Below, piece by piece: positions 17,312 to 25,328 of a stretch of DNA of 64,000 nucleotides. Source of the stretch: Acidobacteria bacterium SCN 69-37 (lineage in GTDB: Bacteria; Acidobacteriota; Vicinamibacteria; Vicinamibacterales; SCN-69-37). Location: the NCBI GenBank assembly GCA_001724025.1, contig MEDJ01000004.1, positions 1-64,000 on the forward strand, read 5' to 3'. Position numbers and translations under genes: made by a program. The first letter of the stretch is position 1. Each line of letters begins with the position of its first letter. Below the pieces are notes generated by a model that saw only the letters and a list, made by a program, of their open reading frames with translations, searched no databases and had not been told where the DNA came from.

Positions 17312-18393
17312 CGACGGCGGATCGCGCGCAGTTGTGGCAGCGTCTGTGCGACGCCGGTCTCGCCGGGGGCGACATGCCGGCCGCCTCGACGATCGCCACG
17401 CCGTGGTACGTCCGGCTGATGCTCGGCCTCGCCGGCTGGATCGGCGCCTGGTTCTTCATCGGCTTCCTCGGGACGATCCTCGCGCTGGTGTTCCGCAGCG
17501 GTCTCGCGACACTCGGCATCGGCGCGCTCTGCTGCGCCGGCGCGGCCGTCGTGTTCAGGACGACGCACGACGGCGACGTCGTGCCGCAGTTCGGCCTGGC
17601 CGTCAGCCTGGCGGGACAGATTCTTGTCGTCGCCGGCCTGTTCAATCTGCTGGGCGAGCATCTCACCGCCACGCTGTACCTGCTGATCGCAGCGTTCGAG
17701 ATCGGACTCGTCGCAATCGTCGCGCACGGCATCCATCGTGCCTGGTCCACGGTGGCCGCGACCGTGGCGATGAGCCTGGCGCTCAACGAACTGGGTGCGT
17801 ACGGCGCGCACGGGCTGGCGTCCGGTCTGGCCGCTGCGACGTTCGCGGGCATCTGGCTGAACGAGCCGCGCTGGATCACGCGCGGCGCGCTGTGGCGTCC
17901 CATCGGCTACGGCGTGGCGATCGCCCTGATCTGGTTCGACGGCTTCACACTGGCCACACAGGCCATATCGTCGTTCAGCGATCGGGTGGCCGTCCCGGCG
18001 GTCCTGGCGTGGCTGGGCCGCGCGATGGCCGGCGTCGTGCTCGTCTACGCCGTCTCCCGACTGCTCGCGCCATCCAGCCTCGCCGTCTCGAATCGCACGA
18101 GACTCGCGATCCTCGCGGCGACAGGCGTCGTGGCCGTCCTCACGATCGGTGCGCCCGGCGTGGCCGTCTCGCTGTTGATCCTCGTCGTCGGGTTCGCCGG
18201 CGGACACCGGACGCTCTCGGGCCTCGGCGTCGCGTCCCTGCTCGGCTACCTGTGCTGGTTCTACTATTCGCTGCACGCCACGCTGCTGACCAAGTCGGTG
18301 GTGCTGATGACGACAGGGATGGTGCTGATTGTCGCGTGGGCCGGCCTTCGCGCGATTGCCGGCGATGCCGATCGGGAGGACGAGCATGCGTAG
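17308..18393 (+). CDS. DUF4401 domain membrane protein
   Basis: A 361-aa protein with about ten predicted membrane helices and the conserved IGAWFFIGFLG and YYSLHATLLTKS segments of DUF4401. No catalytic motif is visible. Start ATG overlaps the DUF2157 stop by 4 bases, and its stop overlaps the following gene by 8 bases, so all three products are probably made in fixed ratio and may form one membrane complex. Confidence 0.85.
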   Translation: MTTADRAQLWQRLCDAGLAGGDMPAASTIATPWYVRLMLGLAGWIGAWFFIGFLGTILALVFRSGLATLGIGALCCAGAAVVFRTTHDGDVVPQFGLAVSLAGQILVVAGLFNLLGEHLTATLYLLIAAFEIGLVAIVAHGIHRAWSTVAATVAMSLALNELGAYGAHGLASGLAAATFAGIWLNEPRWITRGALWRPIGYGVAIALIWFDGFTLATQAISSFSDRVAVPAVLAWLGRAMAGVVLVYAVSRLLAPSSLAVSNRTRLAILAATGVVAVLTIGAPGVAVSLLILVVGFAGGHRTLSGLGVASLLGYLCWFYYSLHATLLTKSVVLMTTGMVLIVAWAGLRAIAGDADREDEHA

Positions 18394-18877
18394 GCTGATC
18401 ATCGCCGCCGGTGCCGTGCTCGTGCTCGTCGTGGCCAACGTCGGCATCCATCAGCGCGAACAACTGCTCGCGACGGGACGCACGGTCCTGCTCGAACTCG
18501 CGCCCGTCGATCCCCGATCGCTGATGCAGGGCGACTACATGGCATTGCGCTTTCGTGTGGCCGACGCGGCGTTCGGTGGACGGCCCGACGAAACCCGGCG
18601 CGACGGCCGTCTGGTACTCGGTCTCGATGCGGCCGGCGTCGGCACGTTCCGGCGCTTCGACACGGGATCGGCGCTCGCACCCGACGAGGTGGCGATGCGT
18701 TACCGCATCAGGGCGAACCAGCCGACGTTCGCGACCAACGCGTTCTTCTTCCAGGAGGGCCACGCGGCCTACTATGAACACGCGCGCTACGGCGAGTTCC
18801 GCGTAGCGCCCAGCGGTGACGCGCTGCTCGTCGGCGTGCGCGGATCGCAGATGGAGCCCCTGGGACCGCCGCCATGA
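18386..18877 (+). CDS. GDYXXLXY-type membrane-anchored protein
   Basis: A 163-residue protein with one N-terminal helix (LIIAAGAVLVLVVANVGIHQ) and the name-giving motif RSLMQGDYMALRF at about residues 45-57. The rest is predicted to lie outside the membrane and contains YRIRANQPTFATNAFFFQEGH and Y-rich C-terminal segments. Function unknown; it is the regular partner of DUF2157 and DUF4401 proteins. Confidence 0.85.
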   Translation: MRRLIIAAGAVLVLVVANVGIHQREQLLATGRTVLLELAPVDPRSLMQGDYMALRFRVADAAFGGRPDETRRDGRLVLGLDAAGVGTFRRFDTGSALAPDEVAMRYRIRANQPTFATNAFFFQEGHAAYYEHARYGEFRVAPSGDALLVGVRGSQMEPLGPPP

Positions 18878-19440
18878 TCGGACCGACACTCGAGACCGCC
18901 CGCCTCATCCTCCGCCCACCCGTGCAGGCGGACTTCGACGACTTCGCCGCGATGGCCCAGGAAGTCGAGACGATGCGCTTCGTCGGCGGCGTGGCGGTCC
19001 GCGACAGCGCGTGGCGCTACATGGCCATTCTCACGGGCGCCTGGGCCCTGCTCGGCTACTCGATGTTCTCGGTGATCGAGAAGGAGACGGGGCGCTGGGT
19101 CGGCCGGCTCGGCCCCTGGCGGCCCGGCGGCGAGGCCGGCGGGTGGCCGGGCGACGAGGTTGGCTGGGGCCTGCGGGCGAGCGCGCACGGCAAGGGCTAC
19201 GCCACGGAGGGCGCCACCGCCGCCATCGACTGGGCCTTCGACACGCTCGGCTGGGACAGCGTGATTCACTGCATCCACAAGGACAACACGCCGTCGATCC
19301 GCGTGGCCGATCGGCTCGGATCGCGTCGCCAGCGCGAAGACGTGCCGCTGCCCCCGCCGTTCAACGTGCGCGTCGACATCTACGGCCAGACCAGGGCCGA
19401 GTGGCGCGCGCGTTCCAGCCGCGTGTCGTCCAAGCTTTGA
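18874..19440 (+). CDS. GNAT family N-acetyltransferase
   Basis: A 188-aa protein of the RimJ/RimL-like acetyltransferase_3 group: ETARLILRPPVQADFDDF at the N-terminus, a central VGRLGPWRP strand, and GWGLRASAHGKGYATEGATAA, the acetyl-CoA pyrophosphate-binding loop. Substrate unknown. Its ATG overlaps the stop of the preceding gene (ATGA), extending that operon. The stop codon lies within the promoter region of the downstream toxin-antitoxin pair. Confidence 0.87.
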   Translation: MIGPTLETARLILRPPVQADFDDFAAMAQEVETMRFVGGVAVRDSAWRYMAILTGAWALLGYSMFSVIEKETGRWVGRLGPWRPGGEAGGWPGDEVGWGLRASAHGKGYATEGATAAIDWAFDTLGWDSVIHCIHKDNTPSIRVADRLGSRRQREDVPLPPPFNVRVDIYGQTRAEWRARSSRVSSKL

Positions 19441-19463
19441 ATGAAATTATATCGTGCTATAAT
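19437..19463 (+). promoter_or_regulatory. Candidate promoter of the Xre-RES operon
   Basis: TTGAAT (19437-19442) and a consensus TATAAT (19458-19463) are separated by 15 bp. The -10 ends only 8 bp before the antitoxin ATG, so a transcript from it would be leaderless or nearly so, in keeping with the absence of a Shine-Dalgarno. The -35 overlaps the stop codon of the acetyltransferase gene. Confidence 0.5.
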
Positions 19464-19467
19464 TTCA
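19442..19467. promoter_or_regulatory. Palindromic operator of the Xre-RES operon
   Basis: TGAAATTATA and TATAATTTCA form a perfect 10-bp inverted repeat around a 6-bp spacer (TCGTGC). The right arm contains the -10 hexamer, so binding by the Xre-type antitoxin would block transcription. The sharp AT-rich island in GC-rich surroundings supports a regulatory role. Confidence 0.65.
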
Positions 19468-19471
19468 ATTG

Positions 19472-19846
19472 ATGCCACTGACAGCTTCTCGGATCGACGT
19501 GGTGCCCGACGCCGTGCTGGCCAAGGCGGTACTGAACGCGGCCGCGCGCCTCGGGTTGCGCCAGCGCGCCCTCGCCGCGATTCTCGGCGCCAGTGAAGCG
19601 TCAGTCTCGCGGCTGACACGGGGACGCGGAATCGATCCCGCGAGCAAGGAAGGAGAGCTGGCGCTGCTGTTCCTGCGCCTGTACCGCAGCCTCGACACGC
19701 TCGTCGGTGGCGACGACGGCCGGGCGCGGGCATGGCTCGAGGCGCCCAACGAACACCTGGGCGGCGTGCCGGCCGAACGCCTGGTCACCGTGCAGGGCCT
19801 GGTGGATGTCGTCCAATACCTGGACGGCATGCGCGGGAAGCTGTAA
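19472..19846 (+). CDS. Xre/MbcA/ParS-type antitoxin (DUF2384)
   Basis: This 124-residue protein has an N-terminal helix-turn-helix-like segment (RQRALAAILGASEASVSRLT, about residues 30-50) and a C-terminal DUF2384 toxin-binding domain (about 68-124, ending GLVDVVQYLDGMRGKL). The C-terminal tail of such antitoxins inserts into the RES active site. It is followed after 40 bp by the RES toxin gene and preceded by a perfect palindrome, the normal design for autoregulated RES-Xre modules. Start ATG 19472; an upstream TTG is in frame. Confidence 0.88.
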   Translation: MPLTASRIDVVPDAVLAKAVLNAAARLGLRQRALAAILGASEASVSRLTRGRGIDPASKEGELALLFLRLYRSLDTLVGGDDGRARAWLEAPNEHLGGVPAERLVTVQGLVDVVQYLDGMRGKL

Positions 19847-19886
19847 CACCCGACGCGGGGCAATCTGCGGACGGCTCCCCCTTGCC

Positions 19887-20639
19887 ATGTCGACGCCGCT
19901 GATTGACGACCTCCAGCGCACGAAGCTCCGCACACTCCGGCTGTCGCCCTGGCGCGTGGTCGAATCGCAGCACCACGTGTCGACGCGCAAGCTTGTCGAT
20001 TCGCTCGAAGAACAGGCCGTGCTCGAACAGCTCATCGAGACCGCCAAGCCACCCGATCCGCGGGCGGGCCGGCTGCACGTGCTGCTCTCCACGCCCTTCC
20101 GTTATCCGCCGCTGCCGCACGGATCGCGCTTCGGCACGCGACGGGAACGCAGCCTGTGGTACGGGGCGGACGAGTTGCGCACGGCGTTCGCCGAGCTTGC
20201 CTACTATCGGCTGGTCTTCCTCGAGGGCACACGCGCCGTTCTCGACGGCGTGGCCACGTGGCACACCGCGTTCACGGTGCGGGCCCGGACCGATCGCGGG
20301 CTCGACCTGACGACGGGACCGTTCAGGCCTCACAGGCAGATCCTCGCCTCGCCCACCGACTATGCGGCGACGCAGGCGCTCGGGCAGGTGATGCGGGAGC
20401 GCGCGGTGGAGGCGTTCCGCTATCCCTCGGCGCGCGATCGCCAGGGTGGCGTGAACATCGGCATCTTCACGCCAGCCGTGTTCGGTGCCGCCCGCCCGCG
20501 CGACCTGGAAGCGTGGCACTGCACGGCCACGCGATCGCGTGTCGAGTGCGTACGGCGCGACTTCTTCGACGCCATCGCCTTCACGTTCCCCCGCGAGGAC
20601 TTCCTCGTCGACGGCCGTCTCCCCACACCGGCTGTGTAA
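19887..20639 (+). CDS. RES domain toxin
   Basis: A 250-aa protein with the RES-domain order: PFRYPPLPHGSRFG (Arg72/Arg81), LWYGADELRTAFAELAYYR (Tyr92, Glu103) and a late Ser/Gly-rich SARDRQGGVNIGIF. Characterised RES toxins deplete NAD+ by phosphorolysis or hydrolysis using an ADP-ribosyltransferase-like pocket. These Arg, Tyr and Glu residues are the likely catalytic ones here, so the toxin appears intact. The ATG at 19887 leaves 40 bp after the antitoxin; longer in-frame upstream sequence is not conserved. Confidence 0.88.
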   Translation: MSTPLIDDLQRTKLRTLRLSPWRVVESQHHVSTRKLVDSLEEQAVLEQLIETAKPPDPRAGRLHVLLSTPFRYPPLPHGSRFGTRRERSLWYGADELRTAFAELAYYRLVFLEGTRAVLDGVATWHTAFTVRARTDRGLDLTTGPFRPHRQILASPTDYAATQALGQVMRERAVEAFRYPSARDRQGGVNIGIFTPAVFGAARPRDLEAWHCTATRSRVECVRRDFFDAIAFTFPREDFLVDGRLPTPAV

Positions 20640-20645
20640 CGATCG

Positions 20646-20662
20646 CGGCCCGCGCAGGGCCG
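20646..20662. terminator. Hairpin between convergent genes
   Basis: CGGCCC-GCGCA-GGGCCG forms a perfect 6-bp GC stem 7 bp after the RES toxin stop and just before the stop of the converging amidohydrolase gene. No clear T-run follows, so termination is uncertain, but position favours it. Confidence 0.35.
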
Positions 20663-20669
20663 TCCCGTC

Positions 20670-22451
20670 TCACTCGACGGTGGAGGCCAGCTGGCCGAGC
20701 ATCCGGTGCAGTTCCTCGCGCGGAAACCAGCGGCCGCGCGCCATCACGCCCACGGGATCGCGCAGGTACGTGATGTCGTCGAGGGGATTGGCCTCGACGA
20801 GCAGCAGATCGGCGCGCAGGCCCGGGGCCAGCCGGCCGAACTCGTGCGGACGCTGCAGGAACCGGGCGGGCTCGACGGTGGCCGCGTACAGCACGTCGTA
20901 GGGCGTGAGTCCGCTGCCGACGAGCAGCTCGAGTTCGCGCTGCAGCGAGGCGCCCGGCGCCACGAGCGGATATCCCATGGCATCGGTACCGACCAGCAGC
21001 GTCACGCCGTGTTCGTGCAGCACTCGCGCGAGCTTCTGCATGAAGTGCCTGTAGCGCATCCGCGGCGCCGTGCCACGCAGGCGCCGCCAGCGCGCCTGGA
21101 CCTCCGGGTGCAGGTAGTCGATGGCCGGATCGGCCAGCAGCTCACGCCGGCCGACGCCGCCGAGCGCGTCGTAGGCGACCAGCGTCGTCTCGACGATCAC
21201 GCCGGCGTCGCGCAACCTGTCGGCAACGATCGCCATGCCGCGATCGCTGCTGCGCCAGATGACCGGCACCCAGAATGCGAAGGCCGCCCAGGCCAGCGCC
21301 ACGCCGGCAACCGACGCGACGACCGCCTGCACGCGCGCGGCCCGCGACGTGTCGGGCTCCGACCAGATGCGCACCATCGTATAGACGAGGGCTGTTGTCG
21401 CGCCCGCCACGCAGATGAGCATGACGGTGAACACCCACCGCAACGCGGCGCTCTCGAACGCCGGGCCGCCCGGCAGGAACAGGATCGCGCTGGCCGCGGC
21501 AATTGCGGCCGCCAGCAGCTGGAGGCCGGCCAGTTCGCGCACGCGCGACACGGCGCGCGGCGGTGACGGCAGGACGCGCCAGCGATGGACGATGGCCATC
21601 AGGCCGTTGGCGATGGCGATGGCCGTCAGGGCGCAGACCGCGAGTGCCGTGACCACGAGCCACACCGGGTAGTTCAGCATCGGCAGGAAGTAGATCGACG
21701 ACAGGCCGCCGAGGTGCGCGAGTGCCTGTCCAGCCTGGAGCACGGGCTCGAGTCCGAGATTCGCCGGCTCGTGGCCGACGAGCGGCATGCCGAGCCGCCG
21801 GGCCACGTCGTTCATGTGCAGGTAGGTCTCGAGCGACAGGCCGGTGGTCGTCAGCGATCCCAGTTCGCGCGAGTACACCTCGCGGAACTTGATCAGGTCG
21901 TAGCCGGCGGCACGCTGCGCCTCGATCTCGCGCTCCACGTCGTCGGGCGTGATGACGCGCGGTTCGTTGACGAACTCGCCCGCGGTGTAGATGGTGGGCC
22001 CGACGAGATCGCCCCGCTCGACACGCGCACGCCAGTCCAGGTGCTCGGGCAGCCCGTGCATGTTGATGACCGACGTGACGCCGTGCGCGAGGTACAGCGG
22101 CCCGTCACCGAAGTCGCTGCGTGACGTCCCGACGCGCGTGCCGTCGCCGTCGAGGTGCACGTGGCCGTCGACGAGTCCCGGCAGCAGGTATCCGCCCCGT
22201 CCGTCGATCACGCGCGCCTGTTCGGGCACGGGCACCTGCGTGCGGCTGCCCATGGCCACGATCCGGCCGTGACGCACGATGACGACCTGATCGGGCCTGA
22301 CGAGCGCGTCGTTGAACGTGAGGGTGTGGACGTTGACGAAGACCGCCTCGTCGCTCGGGGCCGCCGCCTGCGCGGCCGGCGACACGACGACACTGCCGCC
22401 CAGCAGCGCCGTCAGTACCATCGTCACGACACCGCGCCGCCTCGAAGTCAT
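20670..22451 (-). CDS. Amidohydrolase with an internal four-helix membrane insertion
   Basis: The 593-aa protein starts with a signal or anchor segment and the imidazolonepropionase-like amidohydrolase core: PGLVDGHVHLDG (His97, His99), DLIKFRE (Lys188, the carboxylated Lys position), VGHEP (His227), an AH at 246, and VGTDAMGYP near residue 503 for the catalytic Asp. Between His246 and the Asp strand, about residues 262-400 form four strongly hydrophobic helices (262-287, 307-327, 340-362, 376-399) not present in soluble homologues. The metal ligands are all kept, so a membrane-embedded periplasmic hydrolase is likely. Substrate unknown. Confidence 0.85.
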   Translation of the reverse strand: MTSRRRGVVTMVLTALLGGSVVVSPAAQAAAPSDEAVFVNVHTLTFNDALVRPDQVVIVRHGRIVAMGSRTQVPVPEQARVIDGRGGYLLPGLVDGHVHLDGDGTRVGTSRSDFGDGPLYLAHGVTSVINMHGLPEHLDWRARVERGDLVGPTIYTAGEFVNEPRVITPDDVEREIEAQRAAGYDLIKFREVYSRELGSLTTTGLSLETYLHMNDVARRLGMPLVGHEPANLGLEPVLQAGQALAHLGGLSSIYFLPMLNYPVWLVVTALAVCALTAIAIANGLMAIVHRWRVLPSPPRAVSRVRELAGLQLLAAAIAAASAILFLPGGPAFESAALRWVFTVMLICVAGATTALVYTMVRIWSEPDTSRAARVQAVVASVAGVALAWAAFAFWVPVIWRSSDRGMAIVADRLRDAGVIVETTLVAYDALGGVGRRELLADPAIDYLHPEVQARWRRLRGTAPRMRYRHFMQKLARVLHEHGVTLLVGTDAMGYPLVAPGASLQRELELLVGSGLTPYDVLYAATVEPARFLQRPHEFGRLAPGLRADLLLVEANPLDDITYLRDPVGVMARGRWFPREELHRMLGQLASTVE

Positions 22452-22652
22452 CAGGGCCTGCTGCCCCTCGCATCGTCAGTCACGATCAGGTTGGACACCG
22501 ACGCCTCGGCACTGGATGTCCCGACACGTCCCGAGACGCCACCGCGGCCCCGTGCACCTGGGCCGAAGCCTGTGCTCGCCATCCGCATGTCGGGCAGATT
22601 CCCGCGCCCGTGCCGAGAAGACTGAAACGCCGGGGCCGACATGGCGTAAAGT

Positions 22653-23528
22653 GTGTACCACCATCGCATCGAGTTCATCGTGAGCAGCGTCGGAGATCCG
22701 TCGAAGTCCAAATCGAGCGCGTCGAGTGCGGGAAGCCGCATGTCGAACGGGCTCGTCGCCCTGAGTTCCGCCGTCGTGCTGGCCGTGTATTCAACCGGCT
22801 ACCTCCGCACGCAGGCGGCTGCCGATCGGTTCGCTGCCGACACCGATCAGCGGCGACAGGTCGCACCGGCGGCCATCGAGGCCCGCGTCCCGGCAGCCCC
22901 GGCCGTGTCCGGCGCGGCACCGGCACCGCCCGTCGCGCCGGCTGACACCGCACCGGCTCCCGCATCGGCGGCACCCGCACCGCCACACGCGGCACCGCCG
23001 GTGACGGCAGCCCTGCCACCAGCGGCGACGTCTACCGGCGCCACGGCCATGGTGCCGGCCGCAGCCACGTCCCCGGACACGCCGCGCGCTTCGGCGGCCC
23101 CGGCCCCCATCGCGAACGTCGCAACGGCGCCGTCCGTCGTCCTCGATTCCGCCGTGGCCTCGCCTGCGACCCCGACAACGACGGTCGCCGCATCGACAAC
23201 GACAGCCGCGCTGACGACGCCGACGCCTGCAGCACTCGAGGCTGCGACGCCTGCCGGACCGGCCTACAAGGACGGCACTTACACGGGCTGGGGCACGAGC
23301 CGACACGGCGACATCGAGGCCGAGGTCATCATTGCCGACGGCCGCATCACGTCGGCCACGATCGCGCAGTGCTTCATGCGCTGGCCGTGCTCGTGGATCG
23401 AGAAGCTGCCGCCGCAGGTCGTGGAGCGCCAGAGCGCGGAAACCGACTTCGTCTCCGGCGCCACGCAGAGCACGAACGCCTTCTACTACGCCGTCGTCCA
23501 GGCGCTGGGCAAAGCCGCCCTGCCGTGA
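22653..23528 (+). CDS. Membrane-anchored FMN-binding domain protein
   Basis: An N-terminal helix (SNGLVALSSAVVLAVYSTGYL) is followed by about 140 residues rich in Ala, Pro and Thr, a flexible linker, and then an FMN_bind domain starting at YKDGTYTGWG. The flavinylation motif SGATQS (Thr271) near the C-terminus is intact, so FMN should be linked covalently to that Thr by ApbE, encoded next. It would carry electrons outside the membrane. The GTG start lacks a good ribosome site; the ATG at 22740, just before the helix, is an equally plausible start. The 200 bp upstream show no gene. Confidence 0.85.
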   Translation: MYHHRIEFIVSSVGDPSKSKSSASSAGSRMSNGLVALSSAVVLAVYSTGYLRTQAAADRFAADTDQRRQVAPAAIEARVPAAPAVSGAAPAPPVAPADTAPAPASAAPAPPHAAPPVTAALPPAATSTGATAMVPAAATSPDTPRASAAPAPIANVATAPSVVLDSAVASPATPTTTVAASTTTAALTTPTPAALEAATPAGPAYKDGTYTGWGTSRHGDIEAEVIIADGRITSATIAQCFMRWPCSWIEKLPPQVVERQSAETDFVSGATQSTNAFYYAVVQALGKAALP

Positions 23529-24445
23529 TCCGCCGATCCGAGGCGATGATGGGCACGATCGTGACGATCGACGTGCCGGTCACGCCTGCGCGTCCAGACG
23601 ACGACACACTCGAGGCGGCGCACGTCGATCGCGCCTTCGCCTGGTTCCGCGAAGTCGAACAGGCCTGCTCGCGCTTCGATCCCGCCAGCGAACTGCTCGC
23701 GCTCTGCCGGCGTCCCGGAGAGCGCCGTCACGTCAGCCCGCTGCTGTTCGAAGCCGTGCGATTCGCGCTGGCCGTCGCGGCCGACACCGACGGCGCGTTC
23801 GATCCGACCGTCGGGTACCGGCTGGAACGGATGGGCTTCGATCGCGCGTATCGATCCGGCCAGACCGTCACGACGCTTACGGCAGACACGACAGCTACCT
23901 GGCGCGACGTCGATCTCGATCCGACCGACGGCACCATCACGCTTCGAAAGCCGCTCGTGCTCGATCTGGGCAGCGTGGCGAAGGGCTTGGCGATCGATCT
24001 CGCGGCGCGCGAACTGCGGCCGCTCGTGGATTTCGGGATCGACGCCGGCGGCGATCTCTTCCTCGGCGGCCACCGGCCCGACGGCCGCGACTGGTCGGTC
24101 GGCATCAGGCACCCGTATCGCGATGACGTCCTGCTCGGGACCGTACGGGCCACCAGCGAGGCCGTGTGCACGTCGGGGCAGTACGAAAGGCAACGCGATC
24201 ACCACGGCCGGCCGCACATCGTCGATCCGCGCGGCGCGGGGACGTGCGACAGCCTGGTCAGCGTCACGGTCATCGCCCCCACGGCGATGCTCGCCGATGC
24301 GCTGGCCACGGCGGTCTTCGTCCTCGGCCCGATCGCCGGCCGGCAGCTGCTCGACCGCATGGGGCTCTGCGGCGTGCTCTGTACCTCGACCCTCGACTGC
24401 ATCGTGACGCAAGGATGTGGCAGTGACCGAATCTCGATCCCGTAG
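23525..24445 (+). CDS. apbE: FAD:protein FMN transferase
   Basis: A 306-aa ApbE-family protein: AMMGTIVTIDVPV, ACSRFDPASELLAL, DGAFDPTVGYRL, LDLGSVAKGLAIDLAA, FGIDAGGDLFLGG and the late TAMLADALATAVFVLG with the metal-binding Asp. The enzyme splits FAD and attaches FMN to Thr in a (S/D)GAT motif, which occurs in the preceding gene product. No signal peptide is obvious, so the cellular side is unclear. The GTG start overlaps the upstream stop (GTGA); an ATG follows at 23546. Confidence 0.92.
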   Translation: MIRRSEAMMGTIVTIDVPVTPARPDDDTLEAAHVDRAFAWFREVEQACSRFDPASELLALCRRPGERRHVSPLLFEAVRFALAVAADTDGAFDPTVGYRLERMGFDRAYRSGQTVTTLTADTTATWRDVDLDPTDGTITLRKPLVLDLGSVAKGLAIDLAARELRPLVDFGIDAGGDLFLGGHRPDGRDWSVGIRHPYRDDVLLGTVRATSEAVCTSGQYERQRDHHGRPHIVDPRGAGTCDSLVSVTVIAPTAMLADALATAVFVLGPIAGRQLLDRMGLCGVLCTSTLDCIVTQGCGSDRISIP

Positions 24446-25286
24446 CGGCAGCCGCGCCGTTCGCCGCTTCGTGCGGACCCCGAAGGGCCTGATGACCCTC
24501 GGCCTCGTACTGCTGATTGCCGTGGCGGCCGCGTACCTCGATCCCGCCCGCCTCTGGCCGCCCCTCGTCGCGGCGGCGCTGGCGGCCGCGGCCATCGATG
24601 CGCCGCTGCTGCGCGCGCGGCACGGCCGCTGGCAGTTCCCCGACGGCGCCATCCTCACGGGCCTGTTCGTGGCGATGGTGCTCAGTCCGTTCGAGCCCTG
24701 GTACGTGGCGGCCACGACGGCGGCCGTGGGCATTCTCGGCAAGCACCTGGCTCGCGGACGCACGGCCAACGTCTTCAACCCGGCGGCGCTCGGCCTCGTC
24801 GTCACCTACTACGCCATCGGCACCGGCCACGACTGGTGGGGTGCGCTGGCCGACGCGGGCGTCGTCGGCCTCGTCGCGCTGTTCGCCACCGGCATCTTCA
24901 TCGCCGATCGGGTGAACAAGATGCCGCTGGTGCTCGCGTTCCTCGCCAGCTACTTCCTGCTGTTCACCGTGATGGCGTTCGTGGACGAACCGCGTCGCGT
25001 GGCGGAGATCTTCCGCGCGCCCGACGTGAACGCGGTGCTGTTCTTCGCGTGCTTCATCCTGACCGATCCGCCGACGTCGCCGGTGAAGGCCCGCGACCAG
25101 ATCGCGTGCGGCGTCATCGTCGCCCTGGCGAGTTTTGCCGTGTTCGAGTTGACCGGTGCCGTGCACTACCTGTTGTCTGGTGTGCTCATCGGAAACGCGT
25201 GGGAGGCGTGGCGTCGCCGCCAGGCGTACGTCCATCGCCAGACGACACGCACCGCAGGCGCGCAGGCGGCACGCGCCACGACCTGA
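24417..25286 (+). CDS. NqrB/RnfD-like membrane subunit
   Basis: A 289-aa protein with about eight helices and conserved NVFNPAALGLV and CFILTDPPTSPVK segments of the NQR2/RnfD/RnfE family. The SGAT-type flavinylation site found in canonical NqrB and RnfD is not seen, so its flavin, if any, must be bound otherwise. It overlaps apbE by 29 bp (or 23 bp if the GTG at 24423, behind AAGGA, is used). With the FMN-binding protein and ApbE it probably forms a reduced transmembrane electron conduit. Confidence 0.85.
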   Translation: MAVTESRSRSGSRAVRRFVRTPKGLMTLGLVLLIAVAAAYLDPARLWPPLVAAALAAAAIDAPLLRARHGRWQFPDGAILTGLFVAMVLSPFEPWYVAATTAAVGILGKHLARGRTANVFNPAALGLVVTYYAIGTGHDWWGALADAGVVGLVALFATGIFIADRVNKMPLVLAFLASYFLLFTVMAFVDEPRRVAEIFRAPDVNAVLFFACFILTDPPTSPVKARDQIACGVIVALASFAVFELTGAVHYLLSGVLIGNAWEAWRRRQAYVHRQTTRTAGAQAARATT

Positions 25287-25328
25287 CGACGGGGTCGGGC
25301 CGGTGCGGGTGCGGACGCGGCCCGCGCG

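Noticed and set aside
22452-22652. Possible small gene between the amidohydrolase and FMN-binding genes
   Set aside because: Short frames here are Arg/Pro-rich with no ribosome site or conserved pattern; the region probably holds the divergent promoters.
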